Shown here in pieces: positions 25,261-33,784 of a stretch of 64,000 bases of DNA. The notes below the pieces were generated by a model. The model worked only from the letters and a program-made list of their open reading frames with translations. It was not told where the DNA came from and made no database searches. Position 1 is the stretch's first letter. Each line of letters starts with the position of its first letter. Made by a program: the position numbers and the translations under genes. Source of the DNA: Agromyces sp. Leaf222. Its GTDB lineage: Bacteria > Actinomycetota > Actinomycetes > Actinomycetales > Microbacteriaceae. The DNA is taken from contig NZ_LMKQ01000001.1 in the NCBI RefSeq assembly GCF_001421565.1, positions 2,595,589 through 2,659,588 on the forward strand, given 5' to 3'.

Positions 25261-25993
25261 TCCCGACTCCCCCGGTCGACTCCCCTTCGCGGCCAGACGC
25301 AGCACCGGATCCGTCACCGGCGCCGGCATCGGCTCCGGCATCGATGCGGTAGCCGACGCCGGGAACCGTGACGATCAGCCAGGGCTCGCCGAGCCGCTTC
25401 CGCAGCGCGGAGACGGTGATGCGCACGGCATTGGTGAACGGATCGGCGTTCTCGTCCCACGCCCGCTCGAGGAGCTCCTCGGCACTGATCACCCCGCCGT
25501 CGGCGTCGACGAGCACCTCGAGCACCGCGAACTGCTTGCGGGTCAGTGCGACGTACCGCCCATCGCGGTGCACCTCGCGCCGGAACGCGTCGAGCCGCAG
25601 TCCCGCGATCTCCCGAACGGGCGGGCGGATGCGGGAGCGCCGGCGATCGAGCGCCCGGAGCCGCAGCACGAGCTCGCGCAGCTCGAACGGCTTCGTCAGG
25701 TAGTCGTCGGCGCCGAGCTCGAATCCGGAGGCCTTGTCGTCGAGCCGGTCGGCCGCCGTGAGCATGAGGATCGGCATCCCGCTGCCCGACGCCACGATGC
25801 GCCGTGCGATCTCGTCACCCGACGGCCCCGGGATGTCCCGGTCGAGCACGACGAGGTCGTACGCGTTCACGTCGAGCATCTCGAGCGCGGTGTCGCCGTC
25901 GCCGGCGAGATCGGCCGCGATCGCCTCGAGGCGCAGGCCATCGCGGATGGCCTCGGCCAGGAGGGGTTCGTCCTCGACGATCAGCACGCGCAC
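25253..25993 (-). CDS. response regulator, OmpR/PhoB (VanR-like) type
   Basis: A 246-residue regulator. The receiver domain has the acidic pocket in LIVEDEPLL, phosphoacceptor Asp51 in VVLDRDIPG, Thr in LMLTAADR and Lys in YLTKPF. The C-terminal winged helix ends ALTRKQFAVLEVL, NAVRITVSALRKRLG and IVTVPGVGYRID. The last 22 residues are Gly/Ala-rich. The GTG at 25993 sits 7 bases after a TACCAT box, so leaderless; an ATG at 26044 lies upstream of that box. It is divergent from a VanY-like gene, a likely target. Confidence 0.92.
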   Translation of the reverse strand: MRVLIVEDEPLLAEAIRDGLRLEAIAADLAGDGDTALEMLDVNAYDLVVLDRDIPGPSGDEIARRIVASGSGMPILMLTAADRLDDKASGFELGADDYLTKPFELRELVLRLRALDRRRSRIRPPVREIAGLRLDAFRREVHRDGRYVALTRKQFAVLEVLVDADGGVISAEELLERAWDENADPFTNAVRITVSALRKRLGEPWLIVTVPGVGYRIDAGADAGAGDGSGAASGREGESTGGVGSG

Positions 25994-26000
25994 GTTCTCG

Positions 26001-26006
26001 ATGGTA
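26001..26006 (-). promoter_or_regulatory. -10 box, leaderless promoter of response regulator
   Basis: TACCAT, 7 bases, then the GTG at 25993. Confidence 0.55.
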
Positions 26007-26081
26007 CGAGCCGACGCATATCGTCGGCGTATCGGGATCCGCATACGCTGCGGCAACACGCGGTCACGTTGGCTGGAGGCC

Positions 26082-26735
26082 ATGACCTCCACGCACCGCA
26101 CCCGAACGTCGACCCGCGGCATCCGGTCGGCCATGCTCCTCGTGCTCGCGCTCGCCGCGGCGCTGCTCGTCGCCGTGTTCGCCGGGTCGCTCGCCGGCCG
26201 GTCATCGGCGGCGTCGTCGCCGAGGGCACCGGGCGACGCACCCGCTCGCCTGCAACCTCCGGCCGCGGGAGCGGACGGGGGACTCGACGGCGACGGCCGG
26301 GTCGACGACGGCGTGACCGTCTTCGACGACGAGGAGCCGGCCGTCGGCAACCTCGACCCCGAGTTGCTCGACGCCGTGCGCCTGGCCGCGACGGAGGCCG
26401 CCGGCGACGGCGTCTCGTTCATCGTCAACAGCGGCTGGCGATCGCCCGAGTACCAGGAGCAACTGCTGCGCGACGCGGTCGCCGAGTACGGCTCCGCCGA
26501 GGAGGCCGCCAAGTGGGTGGCCACCGCCGGCACCTCACCGCATGTGCGTGGCGACGCGATCGACCTCGGCCCGTGGGATGCGACGGCGTGGCTGTCGGAG
26601 CACGGCGCCGCCTACGGGCTCTGCCAGGTCTACGCCAACGAGTCCTGGCACTTCGAACTCCGCCCCGATGCGGCCTCCGACGGCTGCCCCGCGATGTACG
26701 CCGACCCCACCGGGGATCCCCGGATGCAGGGCTGA
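26082..26735 (+). CDS. D-alanyl-D-alanine carboxypeptidase, VanY-like
   Basis: A 217-residue exported peptidase. Residues 15-40 are a signal or anchor helix (SAMLLVLALAAALLVAVFAG). The C-terminal domain has the LAS/VanY zinc-peptidase signatures: SGWRSPEYQ, SPHVRGDAIDLGPWD (His and Asp ligands) and ESWHFEL (catalytic Glu and His ligand). VanY enzymes trim the terminal D-Ala of peptidoglycan stems. GGAGG precedes the ATG at 26082. It is divergent from a VanRS-like pair and followed by a VanZ-like gene. Confidence 0.9.
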   Translation: MTSTHRTRTSTRGIRSAMLLVLALAAALLVAVFAGSLAGRSSAASSPRAPGDAPARLQPPAAGADGGLDGDGRVDDGVTVFDDEEPAVGNLDPELLDAVRLAATEAAGDGVSFIVNSGWRSPEYQEQLLRDAVAEYGSAEEAAKWVATAGTSPHVRGDAIDLGPWDATAWLSEHGAAYGLCQVYANESWHFELRPDAASDGCPAMYADPTGDPRMQG

Positions 26736-26740
26736 CCCGC

Positions 26741-27460
26741 ATGCCGGACGACACCGCGACACGCCCCGAACCCAGCCTCGGACACAGCCCCAGACCTGAA
26801 AGCGACGCCGCCATGACCACCACGAACCAGACGACGGATGCCGCGGCCGCACGCTCCCGGCGCCGGCACCGCCCGCCCCGACCGACCGGGGCCATGCTGA
26901 TCCCGATGTTCGTCGCGTACCTCGCCCTGCTCACGTGGCTCGTGCTGTGGAAGCTCGAGATCCCCTGGATCGGCGGCGCCTCGCATCGCGTGGTCAAGCT
27001 CGTGCCGTTCGCCGACACGGCGCAGTTCGGCGCCAGCGCCCCCTCCGAGGTGCTCGCGAACCTCGTCGTCTTCGTGCCGTTCGGCGTCTACCTGGGCCTG
27101 GTCGCGCCCTCGTGGCCGTGGTGGAGGGCGACGGGCGTCGTCGCGGCCGCGAGCCTCGCGCTGGAGGCCGGGCAGTTCGTGATGGCCACGGGCAGCTCCG
27201 ACGTCACCGACCTCATCGTCAACACCGCCGGCGGCCTCGTCGGGTTCGCCGTGCTCGACCTCGCCCGCCGTCGCCACGGCTCGCGCGCCACGACGGTGGC
27301 GATCCGGCTCTGCACGGCCGCGACGGTGCTCGCCCTGATCGCCGGTGCGCTCCTCGTCGCCTCGCCGCTGCGGTACGGGACGCCCATGCGCGGCACGGAC
27401 CTGCGGCCCGCCGTCCCCATGGAGCAGTCGGGAACGCCGGTCGGGTCAGCGAGTCGGTGA
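26741..27460 (+). CDS. VanZ family protein
   Basis: A 239-residue membrane protein. After a disordered N-terminus come about four hydrophobic segments (IPMFVAYLALLTWLVLW, LANLVVFVPFGVYLGLV and others), with the VanZ signature VKLVPFADT, EVLANLVVFVPFG and SSDVTDLIVNTAGGLVGF. VanZ lowers sensitivity to teicoplanin and related lipophilic glycopeptides in some hosts, by an unclear mechanism. The ATG at 26741 is 5 bases past the VanY stop; the ATG at 26813 is equally possible and has no better ribosome binding site. Its 3' end overlaps the convergent large gene by 15 bases. Confidence 0.87.
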   Translation: MPDDTATRPEPSLGHSPRPESDAAMTTTNQTTDAAAARSRRRHRPPRPTGAMLIPMFVAYLALLTWLVLWKLEIPWIGGASHRVVKLVPFADTAQFGASAPSEVLANLVVFVPFGVYLGLVAPSWPWWRATGVVAAASLALEAGQFVMATGSSDVTDLIVNTAGGLVGFAVLDLARRRHGSRATTVAIRLCTAATVLALIAGALLVASPLRYGTPMRGTDLRPAVPMEQSGTPVGSASR

Positions 27461-30400
27461 GCCGCCGCCCGATGCACCGCCCGGCTTCCCACCGGATGCC
27501 CCGACCGGGGCGGCAGCGCCGCCCGCGCCGCCGGCCTTGGCCGCCGCGGCCGCTCCCGTCTCGAGGCGCTCCACGAGCTTGCGCAGTGTCTCCATGGCCT
27601 CCTCGTAGTGGCGGAACGCCTCGGCCCTCGCCGCTGTCCGAGAGGTCCGTGTGCCGCGGGCCGATGCGTCCCGGGCTTCGCGGCTGGCGACGAGGAATGC
27701 GCGGTGCGCCTCGCGAGCCCGGTCACGCACCTGCGGCAGCATGCGGGCATCGTTCAGCACGGCAGCGGCGACATCCTGCCCGTGGACGCGCGCGTCGATC
27801 TCCTCCACGAGGAGCTCGTAGTTCTCGTGCGCCCGACTCTGCGCCTCCTCGGCCTCCTGGACCCGCTCGCGCGCCTCGACGAGAAGCCGGTGGTTCTCGG
27901 GCAGTCCGGCCTCCGTGAAGAGCCTGAGCCGCCGCATCGCGACCCCGAGTTCCTTCCCGCGGATCTTCATCATGTCGTAGGTGCGGTTGCGGGCCGGGCC
28001 GTTCGCACCGAACACGCTCTCGTAGAACGCCGCCGCCGTCGCATGGTTCAGGTCCCCCGGGCGCAACGTCTCCGCACCTCCTTGGCGGTTCCCCGTCTGC
28101 GCCTCCCATGCGGCCTTGACCGTCTGCACGTCGAAGCTGCGCAGCACCCGGTCGTTCGCCGCCTGCGCTCGCACCTCGGCCCAGGTCGCGCCAGGCATGC
28201 GCTGCTCGATGTGCAGCCGTGCCATGCGGAACCACTGCAGCGCGTGCCGTGCCTCGTGCGCGATGGTGTCGCACGCGTCGGCGAACTGCTGGGGCGTCGG
28301 ATCCTTGTGCGAGACGAGGTCGCGGTTGATGTGCAACTCCCATACCGAGGCGGGCTGCTTGCCGAACTGGTCGGGCGTCGGGTTGTGCAGGTGGTTGGGG
28401 ATCAGCGGCGGCGCACCGGCCGCCGTGAGCTGCCGATTCGTGATCTCGAGCAGGGCGTCGAACCGCGCCTCGGGCGTCATCCTGCGGTAGCTCTCGTAGA
28501 GCGGCACGAACTCCGCGGCGAGGGCCCGGGCCTCGGGGCCGAGGTGCTCCACCACGCGGGCGGAGTCCCGGCCGCCGGGGCCGCCGCTCGTGGCCCGGGG
28601 CGAACGCGTCGACGCCGGGTCGGCGACGAGTCGCACGTCGGTCTGGCGCGCCCACCCCGGCGACTTCGCATCGAGGTACTCGGTGGCGTGCTGCACGTGG
28701 CGCGCCGCCTCATCGCCCGTGAAGTGCACCTCGACCTGGCGGCCGTCGCCCGAGTCGACGATGACGACCTCGCCGCCGAACACGGAGCCCGCATTGCGTG
28801 CGAGTTGCTCGCGGTGCGCCTCGAACCGCGAGATGAGCGACAGCCGCTCCGGCAGCGACAGGTTCGCGCCGAGACCGGTGCCGCCCCGCAGCTCGTACTC
28901 CAGGCGCCGCCATCCGCCCGGCTCCGAGAGCAGCGAGCGCACGGCGACGTCCGAGAGGCGGCCGCCGGCCTGCCCGGCGACGCCCGGCACGTCGGCCTTG
29001 GGTGCCGTGCCTGCTGCCCTGCCACCGGCATCCGCTCCCCTGACCTCGGGGATCGTGACGGCCGGTCCGCGCGCGCCGCCGCGCCACGCCTCGTACTCCT
29101 TCGCGACCCGACTGTTGACCTTGGCGAGGCCGACGTCCATGGCGACGTTCTGCACGACGCCGTCGACGATGAGGTCGGCGAACTCGTTCGCGTTCTTCGG
29201 CAGCGCCGTGCCCTCGACGACGGACTTCAGCACGGTCTCGGTCGCCGTCATGTAGACCGACGACGTGCCCGCGGCCATCGCGCTCGCGGTGAGCTCGGCG
29301 AGCTTCGTGCCCGCGAGGTCGGGGATCCGGTCGATGCGCGCCTTGATCGCGACCTGGAACCGTGCCTGCAGGGCGCCGCCGAGGTAGGTCATGACTGCGC
29401 TGACGCCCGCGGCCTGCATGAGGCTCGCGAGGCCGAGGCTCGTGCGCTGGCCGTAGTGCATCTCGGCGGCCCGGCCGAGTCCCTCCTGCGCGAACGTGTA
29501 GCCGCCCGCGACGAGGGCCGAGCCGGTCAGGCCGAGTCCGCCCGAGGCGATGCCTGCGGCGATGGTGCCGGCGGTCTTCAGCCGGTTCAGCCACTTCACC
29601 GCCGTTCCCGCGCCCGTCATGACGCGGTTCTCGTAGGCCGAGAAGCGCTTGGCCGCCTCGGCCGTCGACTGCTCGGCCATGGCGATGAGCGGCACCGCGA
29701 GCTCGTACCTGCGCTCGCGGAGCAGTGGCCACGCCTGCTCGATGAGCTGCCGGGGCTGGTCCCAGATGCGGATCGTCGGGTAGGGATCGCTGCCAGAGCC
29801 GAGCGCCTCCGAGACGTGCCGGATCGCCCCGAAGCCGATGCGCTTGGCGTTGATGGCGCTGCGCTCGACGTGCATCGGTTGCAGCTCGTGCCAGACCTGC
29901 GTCGTCTCCTTCAGCGCCTCGCGCAGCTTCGCGAGCTCCTCACGGTTCGAGACGCGGCGCGCGTACTCCTCGGGATAGTCGTTGCGCAGGTCGTCGGCGG
30001 TCACGAAGCCCTTCGTCTTGAAGACGATGCCGGGCATCGGATGCTGCCCGAGCGCCTCGCCGGGCGACGGCCGCGTGCTGAGCTCGAGCGGCCGCTTCGT
30101 GATCTGCTCGACGGCCCACTGTCGGAACTCGGTCTCGGCCTTGACGTCCCACTCCGGCGGCTCGCGCACGTCGTCGGCGAGCAGCAGGCGCACGTCCACG
30201 CTGAGGTGCTCGTCCGGCCTCGGCGGCACTGCGCTCAGCAGTCGGCGCCGCTCCTTCACGTAGTCGGGATGCTGCTCGCGCACCGTGCCGTAATACGAGA
30301 AGTCGTCGAACAGCCTCCGCACCCTGGCCTCGACATGCCACGCGATCGTGAAGTGGTCGACGACCCGCTGCCAGTGCTCGAGCTGGGCCGCCGTGAGGGC

Positions 30401-30724
30401 GCCGAGCAGTGCCGGATACCGCGCCTGCAATGCTGGTCGGATGTCCGGGCCGCCCTTCGGGATCGGCTCGCGCGCGTGCCGGCCCGCGACCGAGTCGGGG
30501 GCCGGATCCCGCTGCAGGTGCGTCGCGACCGCCCGGTTGCCGGCATCCCGCTGCAGGTCGAGGACGTCGTCGGGATGCAGCATCCGCGGCGCCTCGACCG
30601 TCGCGCCCGCGCGCTGCACGGCGCGCGCGGCAGACTTCGGCTCGCCCGTACGTCGCGGGTCGTCGGCGCCATGCCCGCCCTGCCTGCCCTGCGCGTTCCG
30701 GTCCGGCCGTTCGTGGATCGGCAC
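27446..30724 (-). CDS. large toxin-like protein with injection-system cargo motif and HExxH site
   Basis: A 1092-residue protein without a signal peptide. Residues 57-72 (LQRDAGNRAVATHLQR) match the LQRxxGNxAVxxLLQR motif that marks proteins of extracellular contractile injection systems and DUF4157-type polymorphic toxins. Residues about 120-365 are helical. Two Gly/Ala-rich hydrophobic stretches follow at 384-416 and 429-452, able to insert in membranes. Residues 780-830 hold NHLHNPTPDQFGKQ, WELHINRDLV and IAHEARHALQWF, where His823-Glu824-x-x-His827 is a zinc-metallopeptidase HExxH. Residues about 930-1065 are coiled coil and the tail is Gly/Ala-rich. I do not recognise a named family. No sheath, tube or baseplate gene is in the window, and no dedicated immunity gene is evident. 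Confidence 0.75.
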   Translation of the reverse strand: MPIHERPDRNAQGRQGGHGADDPRRTGEPKSAARAVQRAGATVEAPRMLHPDDVLDLQRDAGNRAVATHLQRDPAPDSVAGRHAREPIPKGGPDIRPALQARYPALLGALTAAQLEHWQRVVDHFTIAWHVEARVRRLFDDFSYYGTVREQHPDYVKERRRLLSAVPPRPDEHLSVDVRLLLADDVREPPEWDVKAETEFRQWAVEQITKRPLELSTRPSPGEALGQHPMPGIVFKTKGFVTADDLRNDYPEEYARRVSNREELAKLREALKETTQVWHELQPMHVERSAINAKRIGFGAIRHVSEALGSGSDPYPTIRIWDQPRQLIEQAWPLLRERRYELAVPLIAMAEQSTAEAAKRFSAYENRVMTGAGTAVKWLNRLKTAGTIAAGIASGGLGLTGSALVAGGYTFAQEGLGRAAEMHYGQRTSLGLASLMQAAGVSAVMTYLGGALQARFQVAIKARIDRIPDLAGTKLAELTASAMAAGTSSVYMTATETVLKSVVEGTALPKNANEFADLIVDGVVQNVAMDVGLAKVNSRVAKEYEAWRGGARGPAVTIPEVRGADAGGRAAGTAPKADVPGVAGQAGGRLSDVAVRSLLSEPGGWRRLEYELRGGTGLGANLSLPERLSLISRFEAHREQLARNAGSVFGGEVVIVDSGDGRQVEVHFTGDEAARHVQHATEYLDAKSPGWARQTDVRLVADPASTRSPRATSGGPGGRDSARVVEHLGPEARALAAEFVPLYESYRRMTPEARFDALLEITNRQLTAAGAPPLIPNHLHNPTPDQFGKQPASVWELHINRDLVSHKDPTPQQFADACDTIAHEARHALQWFRMARLHIEQRMPGATWAEVRAQAANDRVLRSFDVQTVKAAWEAQTGNRQGGAETLRPGDLNHATAAAFYESVFGANGPARNRTYDMMKIRGKELGVAMRRLRLFTEAGLPENHRLLVEARERVQEAEEAQSRAHENYELLVEEIDARVHGQDVAAAVLNDARMLPQVRDRAREAHRAFLVASREARDASARGTRTSRTAARAEAFRHYEEAMETLRKLVERLETGAAAAAKAGGAGGAAAPVGASGGKPGGASGGGSPTR

Positions 30725-30845
30725 TCCTCCTCCTGCGTTCCTCAGCCTCCATCACCACGCGCGGGTGCGGCCGCGGCCAGCGCGGGCGCGCAGCCGACCG
30801 AGCAGGACCGGGTGCCCGAGCGGGCAGGAGGAGCGGCGGGGCGGC

Positions 30846-32285
30846 TCAGGTCTGCTTCCTGGCGGGTTCGACGCGGTCATCGTGGTCGCGTCGCCGCCGG
30901 GACGCCGTGTACAGCCGCTCGGCGATCCAGAGCACGACGCCGATCCCGAGCAGCGCGATCGCGATCCCGTACTGCCCTGGCGGGCGGCCGGAGGTCCACG
31001 GGAACACGAGGTAGAGGCACGTGATCGCGCCGATCACGGGCAGGGCCGTCGGCGTGCGGAAGTGCTTGTGGTCGACGGGCTGCCGCCGCAGCACGAGTAC
31101 GGTCACGTTGACGATCGCGAACACGGTGAGCAGCAGCAGCGAGGTCGTGCCGCCGAGCAGCGCCACGATGGAGCCCTCGGCGTCGAGGGACACGTAGACG
31201 ATGAGGCCCGCGGCGAGCGCGCTCGTGAACAGGATCGCCGCCCACGGCGTCTGCCGCTTCGGCGCGACCCTGCCCAGGAACGGCGGCAGCACCTGTTGCC
31301 GGCTCATGCCGTAGAGCAGCCGGCTCGCCATCATCATGTTGATGAGCGCGGTGTTGGCCACTGCGAACATCGAGATGAACGGGAGCAGGTCGTTGATCGG
31401 GAACCCGGGTGCCGCAGCCTCGACCGCCGTCACGAGCGGCGTCTCGCTGCCGACGAGGTCGCCGATCGGCACGAGGGCGACCACGGTGATCGACACCAGC
31501 ACGTAGATCACGGCCGCGATGCCGAGGCCGCTCAGCATCATCTTCGGGAAGATCCGGCTGGGATCCTTCGTCTCCTCCGCCATGTTGACGGAGTCCTCGA
31601 AGCCGACCATGGCGAAGAACGCCAACGACGTGGCCGTGCTCACCGCGAGCAGCACGCCCTTGTCCTCCGGCGTCTCGAACGCCACCACCCGAGACCAGTC
31701 GGCGTTGCCTCCGGCGATCGCCCACATGCCGATGAGGATGACGAGCAGGAGGCCCGACAGCTCCACGAGGGTCAGGACCACGTTCAGCCACACGCTCTCG
31801 GTCACGCCGCGCAGGTTCACCAGCATGATGAGCACGATGAACGCCAGCGCGATGAGCATCGTCGGCACCGTGACATCCGGGAGCCCGAAGGCGACGAGGA
31901 GGTTCGCGGCGAACGCTCGCGATGCCGTCGACGCCGACGTGATGCCCGAGGTCATCACGATGAAGCACACGATGAAGGTGAAGAAGTGGATGCCGAACGC
32001 CTTGTGCGTGTACAGCGCTGCGCCGGCCGCCTGCGGGTACTTCGTGACGAGCTCGAGGTACGAGAACGCCGTCACGGTCGCCACCGCGAACGCGAGCAGG
32101 AACGGCAGCCACGCCGCACCCCCGACCTCGGCGGCGACCTGGCCGGTGAGGGCGTAGATGCCCGTTCCGAGGATGTCTCCGACGATGAACAGAAGCAGCA
32201 GCCCGGGTCCCAGCACCCGTTTCAACTGCGGCTGCTCCGGCTCGACGGCCTTCACCACCTGCGTCCAGGACGGATCGTCGCTCAT
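30846..32285 (-). CDS. APC family amino acid permease
   Basis: A 479-residue transporter with twelve hydrophobic helices. The first, RVLGPGLLLLFIVGDILGTGIYALTG, carries the GxG unwound region of the APC fold, and FFAMVGFEDSVNMAEETKDP is the conserved helix 6 to loop region. It resembles cationic amino-acid or yhdG-like permeases; the substrate is not fixed by sequence. A GAAGGGGG ribosome binding site precedes the ATG at 32285. The GntR gene just upstream on the same strand is separated by 74 bases and may regulate it. Confidence 0.9.
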   Translation of the reverse strand: MSDDPSWTQVVKAVEPEQPQLKRVLGPGLLLLFIVGDILGTGIYALTGQVAAEVGGAAWLPFLLAFAVATVTAFSYLELVTKYPQAAGAALYTHKAFGIHFFTFIVCFIVMTSGITSASTASRAFAANLLVAFGLPDVTVPTMLIALAFIVLIMLVNLRGVTESVWLNVVLTLVELSGLLLVILIGMWAIAGGNADWSRVVAFETPEDKGVLLAVSTATSLAFFAMVGFEDSVNMAEETKDPSRIFPKMMLSGLGIAAVIYVLVSITVVALVPIGDLVGSETPLVTAVEAAAPGFPINDLLPFISMFAVANTALINMMMASRLLYGMSRQQVLPPFLGRVAPKRQTPWAAILFTSALAAGLIVYVSLDAEGSIVALLGGTTSLLLLTVFAIVNVTVLVLRRQPVDHKHFRTPTALPVIGAITCLYLVFPWTSGRPPGQYGIAIALLGIGVVLWIAERLYTASRRRRDHDDRVEPARKQT

Positions 32286-32359
32286 GTCGTGGCCCCCTTC
32301 GCCCGAGGCCAGCCGACCACATCCGCCGCGTCGGCTCAACCCCCTTGCGCGGGTGTCGC

Positions 32360-32998
32360 TCACTCGGCGTCGGTGCCGATCCTCCGTCGTGCGAACGTGT
32401 CGAGCCGTTCGCGCTTGGTGCGGACCAGGTGCGCCGCGATGGCCTCCTTCGCCGCGACGGGGTCACGGTTGCGGATGCCCTCGAGCACGGCGTCGTGCTC
32501 GAGCATCGACTCGTGCACGTCCTGCCGGTGGAAGGCGTCCTGATCGAAGATGCGCAACCGCACGATCAGGCCCTGCAGCATGGTGATGAGCGTGGCGTTC
32601 TCGGAGGCCGCCCAGAGGAGCTCGTGCCAGCGCGCGTGGAGCCGGCGGGCCACGGCGGGGTCCTCCTCCTGCCTGGCCTCGCGCTGCAACTGCGTGAGCT
32701 CGGCGAGTTGCAGGTCGGTGCGACGCACGGCTGCGGCCTGCGCGGCGGCCTGCTCGAGCGCGATGCGCACGTCGTAGATGTCGATCACGTCCTCCGGGGT
32801 GCCCGACTGGATGCGGTAGCCCCGCAACGAGCGCACGATGAGCCCCTCCTGCTCCAGGCGGTTCAGCGCCTCGCGGATCGGGGTGCGGGACACGCCGTAG
32901 AGCTCGGTCAGTCGGCCCTCGACGAGCGGTTCGCCCCAGGGGAAGCGCCCGGCGAGCAGGTCGTCCCGCAACTGCACGTGGAGGGGTGCGCGCGACAT
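32360..32998 (-). CDS. GntR family transcriptional regulator (FadR/FCD type)
   Basis: A 212-residue regulator. The winged HTH is VEGRLTELYGVSRTPIREAL followed by NRLEQEGLIVRSLRGYRI. The helical FCD effector domain includes YDVRIALEQAAAQAAA, RWHELLWAASENATL and HDAVLEGIRNRDPVAAKEAI, with His residues that often bind metal and carboxylate ligands. A GAGGAG ribosome binding site supports the ATG at 32998. It is divergent from the YkoE operon, and a GTATAC-centred palindrome lies between them. Confidence 0.9.
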   Translation of the reverse strand: MSRAPLHVQLRDDLLAGRFPWGEPLVEGRLTELYGVSRTPIREALNRLEQEGLIVRSLRGYRIQSGTPEDVIDIYDVRIALEQAAAQAAAVRRTDLQLAELTQLQREARQEEDPAVARRLHARWHELLWAASENATLITMLQGLIVRLRIFDQDAFHRQDVHESMLEHDAVLEGIRNRDPVAAKEAIAAHLVRTKRERLDTFARRRIGTDAE

Positions 32999-33042
32999 GA
33001 ATGCTCCTCAACTGCTCGGATAGGTGTACGGATCGGATGGAT

Positions 33043-33052
33043 CTGTATACAG
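33043..33052. promoter_or_regulatory. candidate GntR/FadR-type operator
   Basis: The perfect palindrome CTGTATACAG fits the GT-N-AC core of FadR-subfamily sites. It lies in the 142-bp region between gntR and ykoE. No TPP riboswitch consensus was found in this region. Confidence 0.5.
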
Positions 33053-33140
33053 AAAGTACATGATCAGCAACACGTGCACACACGACCCTCGCTCGGCCGC
33101 ATAGTTGTGGAGTCCCACCCGAGTCCCCGAGGAGCGAGCC

Positions 33141-33782
33141 ATGAGCCAGAGCACGACCGACACCGCCACCCAGGTCGACGGCGACGAACGGCGCCCGTCA
33201 CCGTTCCGGTGGCGCGTCATCGACATCGTCGTCGCCAGCGTGCTCGGCGTCGCGTCCGGGCTCGTGTTCGTGCTCTGGAACATCCTCTCCAACCCGATCA
33301 GCGCGCCCGTCGGCGCCGTGCTGCCCGGGCTGCAGGCGATCGTCGGCGGCGGCTGGCTGTTCGCCGGCATCCTCACGGCGCTCGTCATCCGCAAGCCGGG
33401 CGCTGCCCTGTTCGGCGAACTGGTCGCCGCTGCGGTCTCGGCGCTCGTCGGCAACCAGTGGGGGCCGCTGACGCTCGAGTCCGGTCTCATCCAGGGCCTC
33501 GGTGCCGAGCTCGTGTTCGCGGCGTTCCTCTACCGCCGCTGGAACCTTCCGGTGGCCCTGCTCGCGGGTGCCGTGAGCGGGCTCGCACTGGCGATCAACG
33601 ACCTCATCCTCTGGTACCCCGGTTCCGGGTCCGCCTTCTCGACCATCTACGTCGTGGCCGCGATCGTGTCCGGTGCGGTGCTGGCCGGCCTCCTCTCCTG
33701 GCTCGCGGTGCGCGGCCTCGCCCGCACGGGCGCGCTCAGTCGGTTCGCCTCCGGTCGCGAGGCTCGCACCCGCGAGGCGTGA
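33141..33782 (+). CDS. ykoE: ECF transporter substrate-binding (S) component, YkoE-like
   Basis: A 213-residue membrane protein with about five to six hydrophobic helices (WRVIDIVVASVLGVASGLVFVLW, AVLPGLQAIVGGGWLFAGIL, and others). It matches the YkoE family of ECF S components, linked to uptake of thiamine or its hydroxymethylpyrimidine precursor. GAGGAG precedes the ATG at 33141. The operon partners YkoD and YkoC follow at once, giving a complete dedicated ECF transporter. Confidence 0.88.
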   Translation: MSQSTTDTATQVDGDERRPSPFRWRVIDIVVASVLGVASGLVFVLWNILSNPISAPVGAVLPGLQAIVGGGWLFAGILTALVIRKPGAALFGELVAAAVSALVGNQWGPLTLESGLIQGLGAELVFAAFLYRRWNLPVALLAGAVSGLALAINDLILWYPGSGSAFSTIYVVAAIVSGAVLAGLLSWLAVRGLARTGALSRFASGREARTREA

Positions 33783-33784
33783 CC

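Noticed and set aside
32999..33140. TPP riboswitch before ykoE
   Set aside because: No CUGAGA or ACCUGAUCUGG-like elements are present; only a GTATAC palindrome.
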